From contig JAMSLZ010000001.1 of NCBI GenBank assembly GCA_026027325.1, positions 2,976,001-3,040,000 of the forward strand: a stretch of 64,000 bases of DNA, read 5' to 3'. How positions within the stretch are numbered: position 1 is the stretch's first letter; each line of letters opens with the position of its first letter. The DNA is from Actinomucor elegans. Lineage: Eukaryota > Mucoromycota > Mucoromycetes > Mucorales > Mucoraceae. Made by a program: the position numbers and the translations under genes. The notes beneath the pieces were generated by a model, which did no database searches, was not told the DNA's origin, and worked only from the letters and a program-made list of their open reading frames with translations. Positions 1 through 10,467 of the stretch are shown one piece after another.

Positions 1-598
1 TAGAACTAAATAAAGTAGACTGTTTGTTCTCTGATATAAAATATAAAGTCAATAGTCTAATATGATAGTTCATGGTGGGAATACTCACTTTGAAAAATCT
101 TATAGATTGGACCCTTAGGCAGATCTTGGGTGACAAGGGCTTGCTTAAGCATTTCTTTTTCAGCAATACTGACAGCTTTAGGTCCAAGACGGACGATATC
201 ACCATAATCCTCATGCATTCTTCTTAGTGTCTTGTACCTAAACGCAGTTATGTTAGCTTTTTATTTAAATGACTGCCATTCTTTATATTACATTGTACCA
301 CTGGGTCTATCGTATATGAATTTGGGTAAATCGATAAATCTAGTCAAGAAAGGGCCTTTCAATGAAGAAAGGGGTCCCAAGAATGCATCATATAGTTTCT
401 AAATATAAGAGAAAATCGAAATTTAGTCATATGGAAACCATGTTTATGTAGGTTGCAATTTACGTTTACTACAACATAGACCGCAACGGAAATGGCTGTC
501 ACTTTTCCTAACTTCTCCAAGTTTCCTCTGTCAGAAAGATACTCAATTGATTGCTGAGAGAGTTGCTCTACTTGCGCCAAGGCTTTTTCGTAATCCAT
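1..598 (-). CDS. Cytochrome P450 monooxygenase, 5' part only
   Basis: Amino-terminal part of a microsomal cytochrome P450 that runs off the left edge of the window. Three exons are visible in transcription order: 464-598, 292-398 and 89-237. They join in phase through GT-AG introns and give about 130 residues. Residues about 33-45 form a hydrophobic membrane anchor. A Gly-Pro-Phe linker (LKGPF) follows, then the substrate-recognition N-lobe with GDIVRLGPKAVSI, which matches the first beta-sheet of fungal P450s, and the DLPKGPIYKIF region. The heme-binding Cys loop, I-helix and ExxR motif lie outside the window. A third intron begins with GTGAGT at 88. I chose the ATG at 598; no ATG lies just upstream in frame. 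The family is clear; the CYP clan and substrate cannot be told from this part. Confidence 0.85.
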
Positions 599-2504
599 GG
601 TATTCAATACAATATAGTTTATGAATGAAATAGGAGTGTTACATTAATCACTACAAATCCTCGGTCATTTATATTTTTTAGCTTCCTTTTTTTTTTCCAA
701 CAAAAGACAGGCATTATACAAAATCTGCTAAATATGGTTATTTAGTGATTTGATAATCATAACTGACAGGTACTTTCCACCAATAAGGATAGCCGGCAAA
801 ACCATTTTTTCGTATTAAAACAGGCGGTAAAACCGAATCTGACGTCTGTTTATGAGAGAAGCATTTTCATTGAAAGATCATCTCTACAGCCCCTGCACTT
901 CAGAAACAAAATTTGGCACTTGTCATGTTCTTACAATCAGTAATAACTAGCTAATTGAACTCGTTATAGGAAGTTTATCGCTCTAGTGAGCCTTTTAACC
1001 TAATTATATGTAGTGAATGATCGGTATGTAACTGGAGGGCAACCGCAATACTTACGATGGGTCACTCAAATGTTTAATTAACATACAAGTCTCCTATTTT
1101 CAATTCTATTCTTTGCAGAGATTGTACTAGCAGAAATAAACTGACCAAATCAGATTTAAGTCTCAGTTCTTCTTTATTCGACTCTAATTTAATATATAGA
1201 AGCATCGATACACAAAAACATATTAACATTTATAAAGCCCGTTCGTGTATCAAATAGCAGCGTAAAGATCTTTAAGATTATAGTATTCTTTGGCAAAACA
1301 TAGATAGGTGTTCTACTTTTATTTTACAACAATAGACCAAATTTTATACATATAAATAATACAATAGAGAAGCAGACGGGTACTTTAAATTAGTAACATA
1401 ATCCCTTTATGAGTAATGCCTCTAAAGTATCTTTTTTTTAATACCCTATTTCCGGAATTTATTTGTTCACAAAAAAAGATACAAAGTTAGTATGATACCA
1501 ACTATTAGTACCACCATTATGTCATTACTTCTATCTTCATTGGATATTGAGAATTAAATCGAATTCCACCACAGATTGTACGATAATCAGTCTATATTGA
1601 AAAACATTGTTCGTATTTAATGCTAGATATACAGTAATTCCAGTAAAATATATACATATACTCTTGACTGTGTATAGTTTACTTTATTGACGTGCTTTAG
1701 AAAATTTATATTTATACTCCAAAAGAAAAAGACCGATTTGCCAACTTGGGTTTAGGAGTAACTCCTTAAGGATATTTCAAAACGAGGCCATTTTTAACAT
1801 CTGTATTTTTCTCAAATGGTTCCAATTTAATGTCGCATCTGAAGGCCCATCCATGTTTAGCGTGAACTACTGCGCTCACTAGAACTACTAGTTAGCTAAA
1901 ATATTATAATTTTATTAAAGCTAAGCGGTTTGCTGCAAAATGTATACATTATAAGTATATAAGTTAATTCTAACGTCTGAATTTGATCAATGGTTTAATG
2001 CCACATTTGAAAATTATTATAGATACTCAATATGAATCACTGAATTCATTAAAGTTATTGCTTAATTACACGTTGATCAATATATTACGCCTTTCAATAA
2101 TGGTGGCATATATACCACATAATCAAATAACCAGTTGTGATATCACATTTATCGCACTTTCTATGGTGTAGCATACATTGGATATTGTCTTCAACGTGTT
2201 TTAATATGTATCCATACTATAACATAAATTACCTTTTCATTTCTATATGTTTATGTACTATACATGACGCAAACTCGGTTAGAAGATAGTTTATATTCGA
2301 GTGGAGAAGGCAATGCTTCATTACATCAAGCAAAATAATAGATATATACACATATAAGGGATCTATATATTCTCCATGAAGCTATCTTGATCTTTTGTTT
2401 TTAAAAAAGGGGAGGGGGAGGGTTTGACAAAATCTCTCTTTTAGCTTTAATTCAACAAACCTATTCATCCGTATATATTATAACACGCATGAATATCTTT
2501 ATAC
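599..2504. other. Gene-poor AT-rich intergenic DNA with degenerate repeats
   Basis: I see no credible gene here. The stretch holds the presumed P450 promoter near 600-700 and two members of the degenerate dispersed repeat described in the findings, near 1815-1845 (reverse orientation) and 1993-2015. Short ORFs here have no coding character. Confidence 0.6.
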
Positions 2505-2530
2505 AAAAAAAAAAAAAAAAAAAAAAAAAA
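2505..2530. repeat. A26 homopolymer tract
   Basis: Uninterrupted run of 26 A just downstream of the 3' end of the DUF1765-like gene. It could be simple slippage DNA or an old retroposon tail; nothing next to it decides between these. Confidence 0.9.
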
Positions 2531-2550
2531 TGTAAAGGGTCATTTATTTA

Positions 2551-5500
2551 CTACAGGTTCGAAAAGGACCAATTTTTTGGCCATTCCAACGATAATCGAG
2601 GCACAAGACCCGATGTTTGATTCGATTTACTACCAAACCATTCCGCATATTCTTGTGAAATAGTCTTTATATCATTTACCACTTTAACTGCATAGACATG
2701 ATTGGATAATGGGTATCGCCAAGCACGCGCTGAAGCAGCAATGGTAGGTGGCGCTACCTGAATACTCTTGCTCTGATCGTACCTATGTGTCGATGGTGTC
2801 TCATATGGCTGAGAAGGTTCATTCTGACACATTGCTGTGGTATTAGAATGATCATTCAAATCCACATGGTTGTTGAACAGTCGCATTAATTTATCTCGAC
2901 CTATTCTTGATCGATTTATTATCTGTCTTTTATTGATGGAAGCAGATTTTTTGCTTTCCTGGTTGCTGCATGCAATTGGCGCTAGACAATTGGATTGTAT
3001 GATCAGTGGGAAAGAAAATTTGGCTGTTTTGGTACTATTATTTGTAGTTGGCAAGTGGCAATTACCCGCCTTTTTGGACGAAAGAAAGTGCATTCTTTCA
3101 TTGGGCGGCAAACTGTCCAGTATATGTTGGATATCATCATGTTGTTTATAGAATGAAGCTACCAGAGCTTCCAAAACGATGTGTATTCCACTTTATAAAT
3201 AAAAATAAAAATGAGTACGAGTGTTTCCTTTCTATAGACATTGTTAAGCATATTTACAGTGAGTATTGTTTATATGTTTCTGTGTCATTGGACACGCATG
3301 CTAATGATGTATTATACCATTCCAAGGCGCAAAAGCGACCATCACATGAGATTGATTCCTCTTGATTTGGTGACTCAATTTGACTGTTGATCCATTGAAC
3401 ATTGGCAGGCTGCCATACGCGCCCTACACGCCAAAAAAGGCACCGTAAAAAGAACAGACGCACGTTTTTTCCCCAGTGCAAAAGTAAACGTTCAAATATC
3501 TGTATATCTAGTAATATATAATTGCACAATAAGTCTAGTAAGATAGCATGTGAAGTCAAGAACTCAAAATGGACGTATATAAGTGATATAGCACGCAGTA
3601 AGGATGTAGTATGGTCTGATCGAGACAAGATAATGTCAAGTGTGTATAAAATAAACGGTAAATCCATAGGGAAAAGGCTATGGGTAACTGGAAACCTATT
3701 GTTTTTTTTAACTGTTTGTTAGTAGCTAATTATGTCGCATATATATATAAATCATGATGTTACTTTTGTAGTTCTACAATAGTTTGATCTATAAAGTCCA
3801 GTAAACCTATTGATATATAATAAGACAAATCAATCATTGTCATTCATCAAAGCAAAAGACTCACAATAAACTTGCTCAACTTCCGTTAATACTGTCTTTT
3901 TGATTGCTGAGCGAATCCAAATATTGATCATATCGTAGTAAAGCCCATCAGAATCAGAAGCAATAGAACACCATACCATGCATTCAGCAAATCGTCTCGT
4001 TGCTATATCCAAAGGCTTTGGTTTTCCATATGCGTTCATCCCATTGCTAGAGATCTCATCAACCATTTGAACATTGTCAAGCGAGAGAAAACTGTTGGTT
4101 GTATGATTAGTGGGTCTATATTCCGTTGCATTGGTGACAGAAATGATCTCGCGATGCAGCAGTGAATCTATCTTTCCTGCAAAGAAGGAAGCAAGGTACA
4201 TATAACCAGGTGAGATCGCGAGGATGTCGTTACGTTGATGTTGGTCAATGCAAGGGTAAATAGTGGACATATAAGATCGAAGAGTGCTATGGTAATGACA
4301 GTAAAACGAAAAAAAAAGCTCGCTATCATCGCTTTGCCATCTACAATGGGACATGTTAGTGACTCATTAGTAGTGCATGGGATCTTTATGCTACTTTGCC
4401 TGCGCATCCAGTTCCCTGTTAACTTGATGGGCGATGGATAATGCGAGTTTTCATCACCTTCAAGACGGAAAAATGATTGGTAACAAACTAGATCCGATGT
4501 CATCAGGGGGTGTAGATATTGTGGAAATGCTTGCTTTAGGCTTTCTGTATAATCTTGCTTTGATTGTGAAGAACTAGATAGTTATAATAAGGTCAATGTA
4601 TTCGCATCTTTAACTTGATTCGAATGTCACTAACTCTTTCATTTCTCGATTTAGACATTTCAGGACGTTGGGCTGAATAGACAATGCTTTTAATAATGAG
4701 AAGGCCAGTCCTGGTATTTTGAAGTAGCAAATAGCTGTACTTGATGGTTAAATAATCTGAGATTTAGATTAGCTCGCATATACGGTACCTAATATTTTAG
4801 CACAGAATGATATCATGTTCGAGTAAAGAGCCCTTTGATCCAATCGGTCCACAGCATATTTCAAGGTCATTTTCAATAACTGTCTATAGCTATCCAATAA
4901 ACTTGAGTCTTTTTTGGTATTCGCATTCTTGCACCACTGACTCATACTGAACGGACCGAGAAAATCTACAGACAAAATGTTTATCAGTAAAAAAAACAAA
5001 AACAAAACAAATCCTACTGTATATGGGCATAGAATGATTTACCGTAATCCGCAAATTCTTGTCTAATGAATGATATAAAAAGTTATTAGTTCTACAACGG
5101 GAGATAGAGAATGTGCATTGTACTTCTGAATTATGCAACCTACCTTTGAATGATTTCCAGTATGCTTTCAAAGTAAAGGTGCCTATCTTCATTGCTTGCT
5201 AAAAAGACATGATTCAACAATACTCTCCACCTAGTTATCTATTAGTTGGGGAGGTAAATAGGCTAGATTAAATAACAAGTTACCATCGAAGTAATATCAA
5301 CCTGCCAAATTCGAGCTCTTTTTTTTCCTTTGCTGAGTTTTTTACGCCCCAAAAGAGCCCAAGGCTTTGTGGCGAATCTTGTGTGTACTGCGCCCTTTCT
5401 CGGCACAAACATACAGACAGTGTGTGCTTACGAAACCAGGGCAGTAGTTGAAGTTTTAATATCTCAGCTCTCAGCTTTAATTTGTTTTGAAACCTACAAA

Positions 5501-5921
5501 TATGGTTAAATACAAAGTGAATATGTAGGTGGCAGTTATACCTAGAAAGGTATTTTCGAAGGTGCGTGTATTCGGGTATTCTAGAAGTATGATTGGCGTG
5601 AAAACGAGGTTCTAATGCGGCAGATGCCGAAGAAACAGTAGATGAAGACGAAAGTGAAACGCTGGTGGAGGTCGATACTCTTGCCGCAGGAACAGTGGCA
5701 TCGTGTGCTGTGTTACCATACAATGCTGATTTGGTATGAAGATGATGGGTCTCTGGGGCATTTTTATTAATACTAGGAAAAAACGACAAGAGCTTGTTGC
5801 GCTTTTGCCTAAAGTTCATGTATGAATGAACTGCTGATATGTCTGAACTAGTAGCACTGAATTTACTTCGCTGCTGTGTGCTATATGAAGAGGTAAAAGT
5901 ACGCCGTTGGTAAATATTCAT
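2551..5921 (-). CDS. DUF1765/UPF0592-like conserved fungal protein
   Basis: Twelve exons in transcription order: 5542-5921, 5415-5493, 5284-5301, 5144-5238, 5043-5062, 4789-4965, 4635-4734, 4424-4573, 3865-4340, 3764-3806, 3258-3695, 2551-3190. They sum to 2616 nt, an open frame of 871 residues. Residues 1-115 are Ser/Thr-rich and probably disordered. The core carries LLPWFRKHTLS, YFKIPGLAFSLLKAL, SPGYMYLASFFAGKIDSLL and FERLLLHWGKNVR, which resemble my memory of the fungal DUF1765 (UPF0592) family of unknown function. The C-terminal 200 residues are low complexity. Exons of 18 and 20 nt are unusually small but have good splice sites and keep the frame. Several of these exons look like separate small genes if read alone, but the phases join them. 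The family name is inferred from motif memory; the gene structure is firmer than the name. Confidence 0.6.
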
Positions 5922-6105
5922 TGGAACGACGCGTTAACAGGACAAGGCTTAGATATAGATGTAAAGAAGAAGAACGAAGAAAATCTCGGTGAATGTACCA
6001 TGCTTTATTAATCGGGGCACTCTACATACACCCAAGCTACTACACAATCAACAATTTGTTTGCATACTTCCCCTAATAAACGGGAGAGGTTTATATTTAA
6101 ATATA

Positions 6106-6879
6106 TCACTTTTGATATTCTTCAACCAGTTGCTTGTGTGCAATTGCCAATTGAGCCTCCAGTTCAAGCACTCTTTGCCTGTTACGTCGTTCTTTTTCAG
6201 AAACGTGAGTTACCTCAGTTTCTAACACAGCTACTTTGACTCGCAATCGCTCGTTATCAGTCTTCAACATTTCTACTCGTTTCTCCAATGTTTCCATTTT
6301 GATAGCTTTCCTTAATCGTGATCTACGAGCAGCATCTGTATTACGTTGCCTCTTGACTGCTAGGTCGACTGGTCCTCGGCTATTGCTTCTTTTCTTCTTG
6401 TGACAAGTGACGGGTTGTTCGCTATCGATGCTCAAGCTAGGAGAAGGTGGTGGAGATGTAGCATACAACCGCTTCTTGCTGTGTTGTCTTTCTCTTACTA
6501 GTTGCTCGTTTTGCCGAATTGAATTCAATAGTGAATATACCTTCATAATGGGTATTAATTGAGGAAGAATTGCTGGTGGATTATCAGCTTTTACTATTTC
6601 GTTGCTCTTTTGATCGTCCTCTTCGATTTTTATTGCTGGTGTAGTGTTTTCTTGCTTGATCAGTGAGCAAGTGGCATGTGAAATGACGTGATTCAATGAA
6701 CCTTTAATAGAAGTCTCGTCTTTGGTATCTGTTTGAGTAGTAATATCTTTGTGGCGACTATCGAGTAAGTTGGAGTGCTTTACATCGTTCTCCAGCCAGT
6801 CATCCAATGAGTTTGTATCCAATCCCCAGGCTGGTTTTTCTGTAGGAATTGACTTTTCGTTTTTATGAGTTGTAGACAT
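6106..6879 (-). CDS. Gcn4/Cpc1-type bZIP transcription factor
   Basis: Single-exon gene for a 257-residue basic leucine zipper protein. The basic region (about residues 175-195) reads KRQRNTDAARRSRLRK, very close to the Gcn4 consensus with its invariant Asn and Arg. It continues into a leucine zipper with heptad positions LEKRVEML, NERLRVK and LETEV, and further coiled coil to the C terminus. The N-terminal half is acidic and Ser/Thr-rich, as expected of an activation domain. Gcn4-type proteins bind TGASTCA sites and activate amino acid biosynthesis genes in the nucleus. A TATAAAGA lies about 85-90 nt upstream of the ATG, and the leader of roughly 120 nt contains no upstream ATG, unlike yeast GCN4. 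Two TGAGTCA sites lie 500-620 bp upstream. Confidence 0.85.
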   Translation of the reverse strand: MSTTHKNEKSIPTEKPAWGLDTNSLDDWLENDVKHSNLLDSRHKDITTQTDTKDETSIKGSLNHVISHATCSLIKQENTTPAIKIEEDDQKSNEIVKADNPPAILPQLIPIMKVYSLLNSIRQNEQLVRERQHSKKRLYATSPPPSPSLSIDSEQPVTCHKKKRSNSRGPVDLAVKRQRNTDAARRSRLRKAIKMETLEKRVEMLKTDNERLRVKVAVLETEVTHVSEKERRNRQRVLELEAQLAIAHKQLVEEYQK

Positions 6880-7376
6880 TAAGGATTAAGATTTGTTTGG
6901 TAATGCACAGGTGTTTGTGAGGAATAGAGAGAAGAGATACGGTTGTACTGGGAGTGGGATTGGTCTTTATACTAACTTCCAAATCGCTTAAACTATCACC
7001 TGGCATGATCAGTTTTTGATTGGCCAGGTCGATGACAAGTTTTGTCTCCCCTCCAAGATGAGCCTTTTGATTGGCTAGCCATATGTAGAAGAAACTAACT
7101 TTTTAATTCAATGTTTCCTATTTCTCAAGATAAAGGCAAGATACGCTTTATCTTGAAGGGTATTTTGATTTAGGTTGCGTCTCCGGTATACGACCTATCT
7201 TTGCATTAGGCTTTTTTACCTGTTCTAACAGCTAGATCCACTTCATTGATCATGTATATGCAAAAATAGCTTGTACTTATTCTCTTGCAGTACAACGTTT
7301 CCAGTATTTTATACATCTGTGATAATGCATTAGCATTTGATTCGCTGCTTATGTGGGGAAATGAGTGATAGCAAAT

Positions 7377-7383
7377 TGAGTCA
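7377..7383. promoter_or_regulatory. TGAGTCA (Gcn4/AP-1 type) site
   Basis: Exact pseudo-palindromic TGAGTCA, the preferred site of Gcn4-type bZIP proteins, about 500 bp upstream of a gene encoding such a protein. Function is inferred; a 7-mer can occur by chance. Confidence 0.35.
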
Positions 7384-7493
7384 GAGATTGTAATATCTTT
7401 TTAGATTGGTTCTCAGTGCATAATAGTAAGTAACCAATTAAAACTGGGGCATATCATATCCGCTGAATATGTTTCATGCGCTTTACTTTGTGA

Positions 7494-7500
7494 TGAGTCA
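7494..7500. promoter_or_regulatory. TGAGTCA (Gcn4/AP-1 type) site
   Basis: Second exact TGAGTCA, 117 bp from the first and about 615 bp upstream of the bZIP start codon. Possible autoregulatory pair; inferred. Confidence 0.35.
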
Positions 7501-7662
7501 AGTTGAAACCTATGTGCTTGGTTCTTTATGGCCAATGAATACTTTTCGTGAGAAGACAAGGAAAAGAAAGGGGTTATGGTATACATTATGTGACAGGAGT
7601 TATATTATTATTTTCATTGGCTGTCGGCGGTTGACGGGATCTAATGAATAGACACCTTCAGT

Positions 7663-7676
7663 TATACTACCTAAGT
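7663..7676. repeat. Left target-site duplication of the LINE
   Basis: TATACTACCTAAGT, repeated exactly at 9611-9624 directly after the poly(A) tail. The two copies bracket the truncated LINE and mark it as a target-primed reverse-transcription insertion. Confidence 0.85.
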
Positions 7677-9610
7677 TTCACCGTCTTCAAACCATTGTGA
7701 GTACATATATGCGAGCCTCCAATGCCCTTTTGGATTATAGCAAAACACAAGCTATCTCACTTTCCGGCACCCCTCTTCCGTCCTGGCAAGATTTTCTCAC
7801 TACCCACCATATCACCAACTGGCGTGATCGACGCTCACCTTTGCCTCTTATCTATTTGGGTTTCGCCATATGTGCTTCCATTCACCAACGCGATCAGTTT
7901 TTTCAACAAATGTGTAACAAGATTCGACAACAATGGTTTATCCACACTCAACGTCGACTCTCTATCCGAGGCCGTGCTACTGTCCTTAACACTCTCATAT
8001 ATTCAACTCTCTGGCATGTTATGCGACTATTTACATTTAATCAAACACAACTCAAACAAATATAGTCGATAGGTTCGTCCTTCATTAACTATAAAATCTA
8101 CCCTAGACTCTCCCTTACCACTATCTCTCTTCCGCGCCAATCAGGTGGCCTTGGTACATATTAAACCCTATGGTTCAGCAGCATTCATTTCAATGGCGCT
8201 GGATCAGCCCCTTACTACAAACAAAATTAACTGCTACCTTGGTCAATACACTTCCAAGCCTTCCTCTGGCCAAGTATGCCTTTCACTGGTTCTACTCCTC
8301 ACCTCAGTTCCCATCATACCACTGGTCTCTTCTTTTCCTTCGCTGCCGTGCTTCCCACTGGTTAACAAACCTCATTGGTAATAATTTTCTCAATAATATT
8401 TTTGTAAACTTCTTCAACGCCATTGACAGTCTACCAAAGACTTTTGCGTTTTGTCACACTACTGCATTACTTGTTTATCCCTACCTTTTCTAGAAATAGT
8501 TCAATCCTACCTACCTACTCCCCGAGCCATTGATCAAGCCGTTGGTCCCGATGAACTGATTCCTGGTCACCCTGGACTCAAGACACTGCTTGCTATTGAT
8601 GTATTTATTTTTAATTTTGGATCCCAAACCATCAGAACACGGGAACGTCATGAACTTCAGCGTTCCCCAGGAGTATCTCAATATGCCATCAACCTGTTCA
8701 AAAACAACTATCTCATTCTACATGCCTTCTTTTTTACACACATACTCAAAGGGCCCCGTTCCGCTAATCATTCTGACTTTCGATCTATTGATCTTACTTC
8801 ATTCTGCCAATCTTTCTTTCGGCCTGCCATTCCACCTTTATCTCAACCTCCACAAATCAACTCAATCGAACACTACAAATCATTAATCCCAACAAAGACT
8901 TCTTCCATTCCTCTTATGTCACCCAAACAATGGAAAAACTTTTGGAAAATCCAAATTCCACTCCCTGCACGTACAATCTGGTATCGTACTATTCACAACA
9001 AGATACCAACCAAAGTCCTCCTCCACAAACATACCCAATCAAAACATCCCTCACCAAACTGTCCTCTTTGTTCATCTTATATTCCAACTAGAGAAACACT
9101 AGATCACTTTATCTTCGAATGTCCACTCAAATTTCATGTCTGGCAAACTATCTACTACGCGTATATTCGGCACTCTCTTCCCTCCCCACCACCCAACAGG
9201 ATCACTCTATCCTCATTCTACCTACTATTACACCTTTCATTCTCGACTGTTCATCGAACATTCCATCCACTATTCCCCAAACTCACTTCACATCAAATCT
9301 TCGCATGTACTCTTCAGTGCGTTTGGCAGGCGCATTGGCGATTTGTTTTCGATGATATTCCTTTTCGTCCCTCAAAAGTACTTAAATCAATAGCACGACT
9401 TCTTACCCAGCTTGACTCGGAACTGCAGCTTGACTCGAACCACGGCCATCAATAGGTACTCTCCTTATGTAACCACCAATTCTTTCCATTCATTCAATTG
9501 TCAACTTAGTTTAATATTATTATACCAGTCTTTTACTCCTCTCGCACCTGACGTTTAAAGGACCTTAAATAAAAATGGAGCTCGCTCCCCTACAAAAAAA
9601 AAAAAAAAAG
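7677..9610 (+). mobile_element. 5'-truncated non-LTR retrotransposon (LINE)
   Basis: A LINE copy whose 5' end is lost. The element starts abruptly inside the reverse transcriptase, continues through the C-terminal zinc-binding domain, has a 3' UTR from about 9456 and ends in a run of about 16 A at 9594-9609. Exact 14-bp direct repeats flank it. The sense strand equals the plus strand. The coding part is broken by a stop and two frame changes, so the copy cannot move by itself. The duplication is still perfect, so the insertion is not very old compared with the heavily decayed repeats elsewhere in the window. Confidence 0.88.
7679..9455 (+). pseudogene. Broken LINE reverse transcriptase C-terminal part with zf-RVT
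   Basis: Remnant of the LINE ORF2. The first part (to the TAG at 8063) has motifs typical of the thumb region of LINE reverse transcriptases: YLGFAI, KIRQQW and RLSIRGRATVLNTLIYSTLWH. The frame then changes near 8160 and again near 8475. The last open segment (8451-9455) contains the zf-RVT zinc-binding motif CPLCSSYIPTRETLDHFIFEC followed by a Trp-rich tail. The catalytic YxDD and the endonuclease domain are missing because of the 5' truncation. No gene product is expected. Confidence 0.8.
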
Positions 9611-9624
9611 TATACTACCTAAGT
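9611..9624. repeat. Right target-site duplication of the LINE
   Basis: Exact copy of the 14-bp sequence at 7663-7676, directly following the poly(A) tail. Confidence 0.85.
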
Positions 9625-10467
9625 ATCTTCAACTCAACAACCATCCAAGCTACAGTTTTGAGTTTTGGAAATCTATAGAAAATAACATGCTCTTTTTTAA
9701 TGAACAACATTTTTTTTTCAAGTAAATATATATTAAATTGATCAAATTGAAAAAGTCTCAAAAGAAGGTTCATATTGTTTACCCACCGGAACAATAGTTT
9801 ATGATTGAAATTTTTGCAATATTGAAAAGAAAATTTAACTTTCTATTTCTTTTGCTAATCATACAAGGTATTTTCATCCTTTACAATCATATCTACATCT
9901 AAAACAATAATTGGATTGGCTAAAGTAACGTATCTTCAATGTACCCCACGTTACAAATACTGCGAATCATTTTATGAGCATGATACACACACTACAATTT
10001 TAAAATGGTTAATGAATATCACTATTGCTATGAGTAAATCCTATGGTATATTCTCTTTCGTGTCTGTCATAAATATTCTTGATACTTAAATAGTGATATA
10101 TGCTCAAAATGTGATGTTACTCTTGGCGAACTTGTATTGAAAGTGATATAAAGCTTTGATAAAGATCAATAAAACATGTTTATTGGAAATCAGGATTAGT
10201 GCGGATTTTGTTACTGTCCCACAATACTGCATGCGCAAAATCAATAGGACTATGTAGCTATTGAAGCTGTGAAGACAGTCAGTGAATATATTACTTTTTT
10301 TTTTATTCGATAGAATATATTAATTAATAGAGTATATAAAATCATCATTGAATGCTGAAAAAAAAAAAGAGGCATCAATTGACGAAAGTAGGGAAGAAAA
10401 ATGGGTGTACGAGCAACTATTCCGATGATAACAGCAAGTACCACAAGATACACAACAGAAATTGCTC
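9625..10467. other. AT-rich intergenic DNA
   Basis: No gene seen. It should include the 3' UTR and poly(A) site of the UPF0658-like gene near its right edge. The short ORFs at 10250-10538 are not coding. Confidence 0.5.

Larger units (their letters stand above)
6880..7662. other. bZIP promoter region
   Basis: Upstream region of the bZIP gene. It holds a probable TATA box on the minus strand near 6963-6970 and two perfect TGAGTCA sites at 7377 and 7494. I see no gene; the small ORF near 7469-7651 lacks coding character. Confidence 0.5.

Noticed and set aside
1983..2171. Small plus-strand ORF in the first gap
   Set aside because: AT-driven frame overlapping a degenerate repeat copy; no codon bias, start context or domain.
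3254..3667. Separate small gene on the minus strand
   Set aside because: Its frame joins exactly to exons on both sides, so it is one exon (3258-3695) of the DUF1765-like gene.
7722..8072. Second ORF in the LINE
   Set aside because: Shadow frame of the reverse transcriptase remnant.
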